Assembly (NCBI GenBank): GCA_028551475.1
Contig: CM052357.1
Span: 24,697,745-24,761,744 of the forward strand
Length of the DNA: 64,000 nt
Direction of reading: 5' to 3'
Origin: Casuarina equisetifolia
Lineage: Eukaryota > Streptophyta > Magnoliopsida > Fagales > Casuarinaceae
Part shown: piece after piece, positions 60,400 through 64,000 of the stretch
Layout: every line of letters starts with the position of its first letter
Position numbering within the stretch: position 1 is the first letter of the stretch
The notes under the pieces: model-generated
Databases searched by the model: none
Told to the model about the DNA's origin: nothing
What the model saw: only the letters and a program-made list of their open reading frames with translations
Made by a program: the position numbers and the translations under genes

Positions 60400-61308
60400 C
60401 TATAATGTGCTTTTCTAGAAGCTTTCTGGATTGCCTCCACACATGTCCCATGAGTATAAAATTGTTCTCAAAGATGAAGCTAAGGTCATCTATAATAAAC
60501 TATATAGATATCCTTATGTGTGGAAAGTGGAAATTGAAAAATTGGTGGAAAAATTGCTACGTGAAGGAGTGATCCATGACAATAATAGTCTATTTTCATC
60601 ACTATGATATTAGTTAGAAAAAAAGAAGATTTTGAAGGATGTGTGTGGATTATAAAACTTTGAATAAAGAAATGGTGAATGATGGTTTTCCTATACCAAT
60701 TATAGATGAACTTCTTGATGAATTGCATAAGACCAAATTATTCACCAAGCTAGATTTAAGATTTGGATACTACCAAGACCAAATTTATTCCAAAGATGTT
60801 GAGAATACAACATTTCAAACATCACAAGGATATTATGAATTCCTTGTTATACCGTTTGGTCTTTTAGTGTATAGTAGTAAGTGGGAAAAAGATACAAAAC
60901 ATGTTAGATGGATGTTTGAAATACTAATATTGAATTAGTTGTATGTTAAAGAGAAATGTGACTTTGGCATAACCTCAATGTATTATTTGGAACACATTAT
61001 AATAGGAGAAAGCATTTAGGTTAAACCTAAAAAGATTTGGTAATATTGGATTGGCTAGTTCCAAAAATTGTAAAAGCACTAAAAAGTTTGCTTGGATTAA
61101 CTGATTACTATAGAAAGTTCATTCATAATTATAGTATTGTGGCAACACTATTGACAAGATTAGTAAAGAGTGAAAGCTTTTTGTGGAATGAAGTAGCAAA
61201 AGTAGCTTTTATTGAGTTGAAAAAGAGGATGATTGAAGCTTCCATGCTTAGATGGCCTAATTTTTCTTTTGTTTTCATGGTTGAGTGTGATGCTTTTGCA
61301 GTAATTTT
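60400..61308 (+). pseudogene. Reverse transcriptase region with catalytic motif deleted
   Basis: CVDYKTLNKE, FPIPIIDELLDEL and [13 protein letters not shown] match fingers and palm of the enzyme. After VIPFGL the sequence jumps to VYSSKWEKDTKHV, about 90 nt short compared with the nested relative; the missing part contains the Asp-Asp active site. The connection segment (LLGLTDYYRKFIHNY) and the RNase H start (VECDAFAV) follow until the solo LTR insertion. Confidence 0.87.
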
Positions 61309-62776
61309 TGTTGAATTTTAAATGCAAGTGAACATGTCGAACAAGTAATATAATAGTAAGAAAAATATTGTTCTACTAGAATTGGTGAATACTAAACTAA
61401 TTAAGTACTAACAATGAACTAATTTTAAAATTTATCTAGCAAATAAAAAAAGGTTGATGTTAAATTAAAATTCAAGATTTTCAAACAAAATTTCAAGACT
61501 AAATGAAATTAAATCTAAGTAAGGAATGATTAATATGATAAATATGTTAAAGCATCCAATTTTACCATAAGGTGAATACTAACTAATTAAGTACTAACAA
61601 TGAACTAATTTTAAAATTTATCTAGCAAATAAAAAAAGGTTGATGTTAAATTAAAATTCAAGATTTTCAAACAAAATTTCAAGACTAAATGAAATTAAAT
61701 CTAAGTAAGGAATGATTAATATGATAAATATGTTAAAGCATCTAATTTTACCATAACTACTATATATGAATTTCTTTAATTTATGCCTACTATCCTATGT
61801 CTAGGTATAATAAACTTACTCCATTTATTAATTCACTATATTTCCATGTGAATTGAAATAAATAAAGTGTATTAGGATCTATGAAATTCCTAGTTTACAA
61901 TAAATTTTTTGATCATCTTATTACCAAAAGTCATACAAACAACATGATATATGTTTATCCATATTTAATTCATGGTTATATATTATAAGAAGTAACTGCA
62001 TATAATCTCCTTTTGGTCTCAAATATACAAATCAAATCATTCAAGTGGTGGCTAATCACTTAAAAACATTAAGCATAATAATATATAACTCACATACATA
62101 AAATATCTTGCAAAGCATAGAAATTATAAAATTCACATCATCATAGTTAGGTTACATCATTGCTCTAACAAAAAAGAAAAAATCGAATATAATGTAATAA
62201 CAAATCAAAATAATGGTAGAAATTAAGCAAAACATCTTAAATAGAGAAAAACAATAAGTTGTTACCACATTGTCTTCTCTTCAAGAATTCTTTACAAAAT
62301 TCTTACAATTCAAACCAAGATCAAGAATAATATGAAGTAAAGGTAAGTTTCTGCGCCTTTATCTTTTTCATTTTAGTTTTCTCCTTCTCCCTTAGTTTTA
62401 GTGACACCAATTTTTCTCTTCCTTCTCCCTTTTTTTCTTTTCTTTTGTGCAACATCTCCCCTCTTCCAATTCATATTTCTTTTCTTTTTATGTTATCTAG
62501 GGAGGCATGCCCTAGATTCTCTCTTCACAATTCATGTCTATTTCCTTTTTATTTTGATTTTTTTTGTCCTTTTTCTTTTATTCCTCACGTGCCTTGCTTG
62601 TAACCTTTTTGCTACTCATTTTTTGTTATGTTCTTTTGAAGTTTGTTGCATAAACAATAAAGATTTAAGTAAATATGTAAAAATTAAAATGTTATCTCAT
62701 AAAAATACATTATTTGTTCTCTAAAATAGTCTAAATAACTTTATAAAAATAGAGTTATCAAGTAAGAATTAAAGTA
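61309..62776 (-). mobile_element. Solo LTR (family A), minus orientation, inside the decayed gypsy element
   Basis: On the minus strand the unit begins near 62776, with the hairpin-like start (gataactctatttttataaagtta) at 62759, and ends aaaattcaaca at 61309. It aligns with 556-1670 in order. The interrupted RNase H text continues cleanly: gtaattttt (61301-61309) on the left and gtaatcttt (62774-62782) on the right are the duplicated target, so about 5 bp, imperfectly preserved. No internal retrotransposon region is present, so this is a solo LTR left by recombination between two LTRs, or an LTR-only relic. Confidence 0.75.
61384..61756 (-). repeat. 187-bp tandem duplication inside the solo LTR
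   Basis: Copies at 61384-61570 and 61571-61756 differ by one indel and about one substitution. The LTR copy at 556-1670 has this segment only once, so the duplication arose in this copy and is recent compared with its surroundings. Confidence 0.92.
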
Positions 62777-63100
62777 ATCTTTAGCCAAGAATAACAATTT
62801 ATGGCTTACTTTACTTAAGCTCTAAAAGGTTAGAATTTGTTGCTATCAACTTATAAGAAAGAGCTCTTACATTGATTTTGATAATAAAAAATAAAAAAAA
62901 GGAGACATAGGAAGGAGATTTATAGTGAAAATAGATCATAAAAGTCTTCAAAATCTTTGGAATTAGAAAATCACCAACCCAACTCAACAAAAGTGATTGA
63001 TTAAGTTGGTTGGATATGATTTTGATATACAATACAAGTCTATGAAAGAAAATGCCATTGATAATGCTTTGTCAAGGAAAACTAAAGATCAAATGATTTT
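62774..63100 (+). pseudogene. RNase H continuation of the decayed gypsy element
   Basis: After the solo LTR the sequence resumes at the residues that follow VECDAFAV in the nested relative. 'ctctaaaaggtta', 'ctatcaacttat' and 'aaaatctttggaattag' align with 12045-12200. LVGYDFDIQYKS (about 63008-63045) and the decayed AIDNALSRK end follow. Confidence 0.8.
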
Positions 63101-63499
63101 AGAAAATAAGCTAATAGAGGTAGATTATTTAACATAAATAGTTGGTTCTTGGTTCCATAAGTTATAAGGGATCGCAAGTTTAGTGGAGAATGATCAATGA
63201 AGATAAGTCAATAATCAACATAGGAGACAAGTAAATGAGAGAGCAACAAAATAATAAAGGTAAAACAATTATAAGTCATCCATAAATATAGGAAAAAGGA
63301 AAAATGTAGTTAAACAATAGACGAAAGAAACATAGAGTTGCATGTCGTATTGTATTAGTTCTAGATGTCTTGAATATTGTCTAAGAAAAGCTTACTAAAT
63401 GTCTTGAGTCTTAAGAAATTTGAATAAAATAAGCATTAGTGAGGTTGAGAATTTTCTTCTAGGATAGAATTTTCTTAGGAAAGAATACAATTCTTACAT

Positions 63500-64000
63500 T
63501 GATAATACTACAAAAGATTCATGGAGCTACTCATAAGGGGTATTATAAAACCTTGTAGAGAGTTAAAGTTGTGTTTTATTGGGTTAATATAAAAAAGAGT
63601 ATCACGAAATTTGTAAGGGAATGTGAGATTTGCCAATATGTTAAATGGTATAACACTAAGCCTAATAGTTTACTGCAACCCTTCCTTATACCAAAACAAG
63701 TTTTGGAGGATATCTTTATGGATTTCATAGAAAGATTGTCGATTTCAAAAGGCAAACATGTGATCTAGGTGGTGGTTGATCAATTGTCTAAGCTTGTTCA
63801 CTTTTTACCCTTATTTCATCCTTACAAAGTAACCATTATAGCTAAATTTTTCTTTGAAAACATCTTCAAATTTTATGATATGTCCAAGAGCATAATGTGT
63901 AACAAAGATGTGATCTTCACTAGTAGTTTTTAGAGGCAACTATTTAAATTACAAGACACCAAGTTTAATTTTTCTATTACTTACCACCCCCAAACGGATG
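63500..64000 (+). pseudogene. Integrase region of the decayed gypsy element, cut by the window end
   Basis: HGATHKGYYKT-like text, then FYWVNIKKS, CEICQYVKWYNTKPN (the CC of the HHCC finger), MDFIERLSISKG (first Asp) and the decayed second-Asp region near 63890. TYHPQTD reaches the window edge. A stop interrupts at about 63766 and another near 63931. Confidence 0.87.

Larger units (their letters stand above)
58490..64000 (+). mobile_element. Decayed Ty3/gypsy element, relative of the nested chromovirus, runs off the window
   Basis: A probable 5' LTR (about 58490-58954, with TATAAATA at 58716-58723) precedes a primer-binding site (tggtatcaaagat, 58958-58970). Gag, zinc-knuckle, protease, reverse transcriptase, RNase H and integrase segments follow in the same order as in the element at 8.9-14.5 kb, and match it segment by segment. 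There are many stops and frame changes, an internal deletion in the reverse transcriptase, and a 1.47-kb foreign LTR between 61309 and 62776. The 3' end lies beyond the window. Confidence 0.88.

Overview
The window looks like nuclear DNA of a eudicot plant. It has long AT-rich introns, GT-AG splice sites, four single-copy plant genes whose spliced reading frames can be followed exon by exon, and several layers of plant LTR retrotransposons. The pair MDL1-LIG4 is also adjacent in Arabidopsis (AT5G57170 / AT5G57160), which supports a eudicot assignment; I cannot name the species.

Layout. 0.56-1.67 kb: a decayed LTR. 4.48-15.70 kb: a Ty1/copia element with paired LTRs and a near-identical 5-bp target duplication (gctgg/gctag), split in its RNase H region by a younger Ty3/gypsy chromovirus (8.93-14.47 kb) with a perfect target duplication (gaaac). 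17.7-21.4 kb: a heavily decayed second gypsy element with a 641-bp tandem duplication that copied its primer-binding site. 22.24-28.81 kb: a six-exon gene for a three-KH-domain RNA-binding protein of the PEPPER type. 30.68-33.10 kb: a three-exon MIF/D-dopachrome tautomerase-like gene (MDL1). 33.90-51.09 kb: a 27-exon DNA ligase IV gene, with a 7-nt microexon and a probable GC-AG intron; its introns carry two antisense tRNA-derived SINEs and local tandem repeats. 52.32-56.49 kb, minus strand: a two-exon PRCC-like gene, convergent with LIG4. 58.5 kb to the window end: a decayed gypsy relative of the nested chromovirus, broken by a roughly 1.47-kb minus-strand solo LTR of the same family as the LTR at 0.6-1.7 kb.

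How the parts relate. The host genes are not a pathway cluster: RNA binding in floral regulation, a tautomerase-fold protein, the end-joining ligase and a splicing/checkpoint-linked protein. The retrotransposon layers can be dated relative to each other: the copia element (LTRs about 93% alike by eye) is older than the gypsy element nested in it (about 98%), and the 58.5-64 kb gypsy copy is much older still. All elements are inactivated by stops and frameshifts. I found no CRISPR array, no operon, no convincing tRNA or rRNA gene, and no clear novel biological system. The most unusual items are the LIG4 splice features, the nested and solo LTR structures and the SINEs with clear target duplications.
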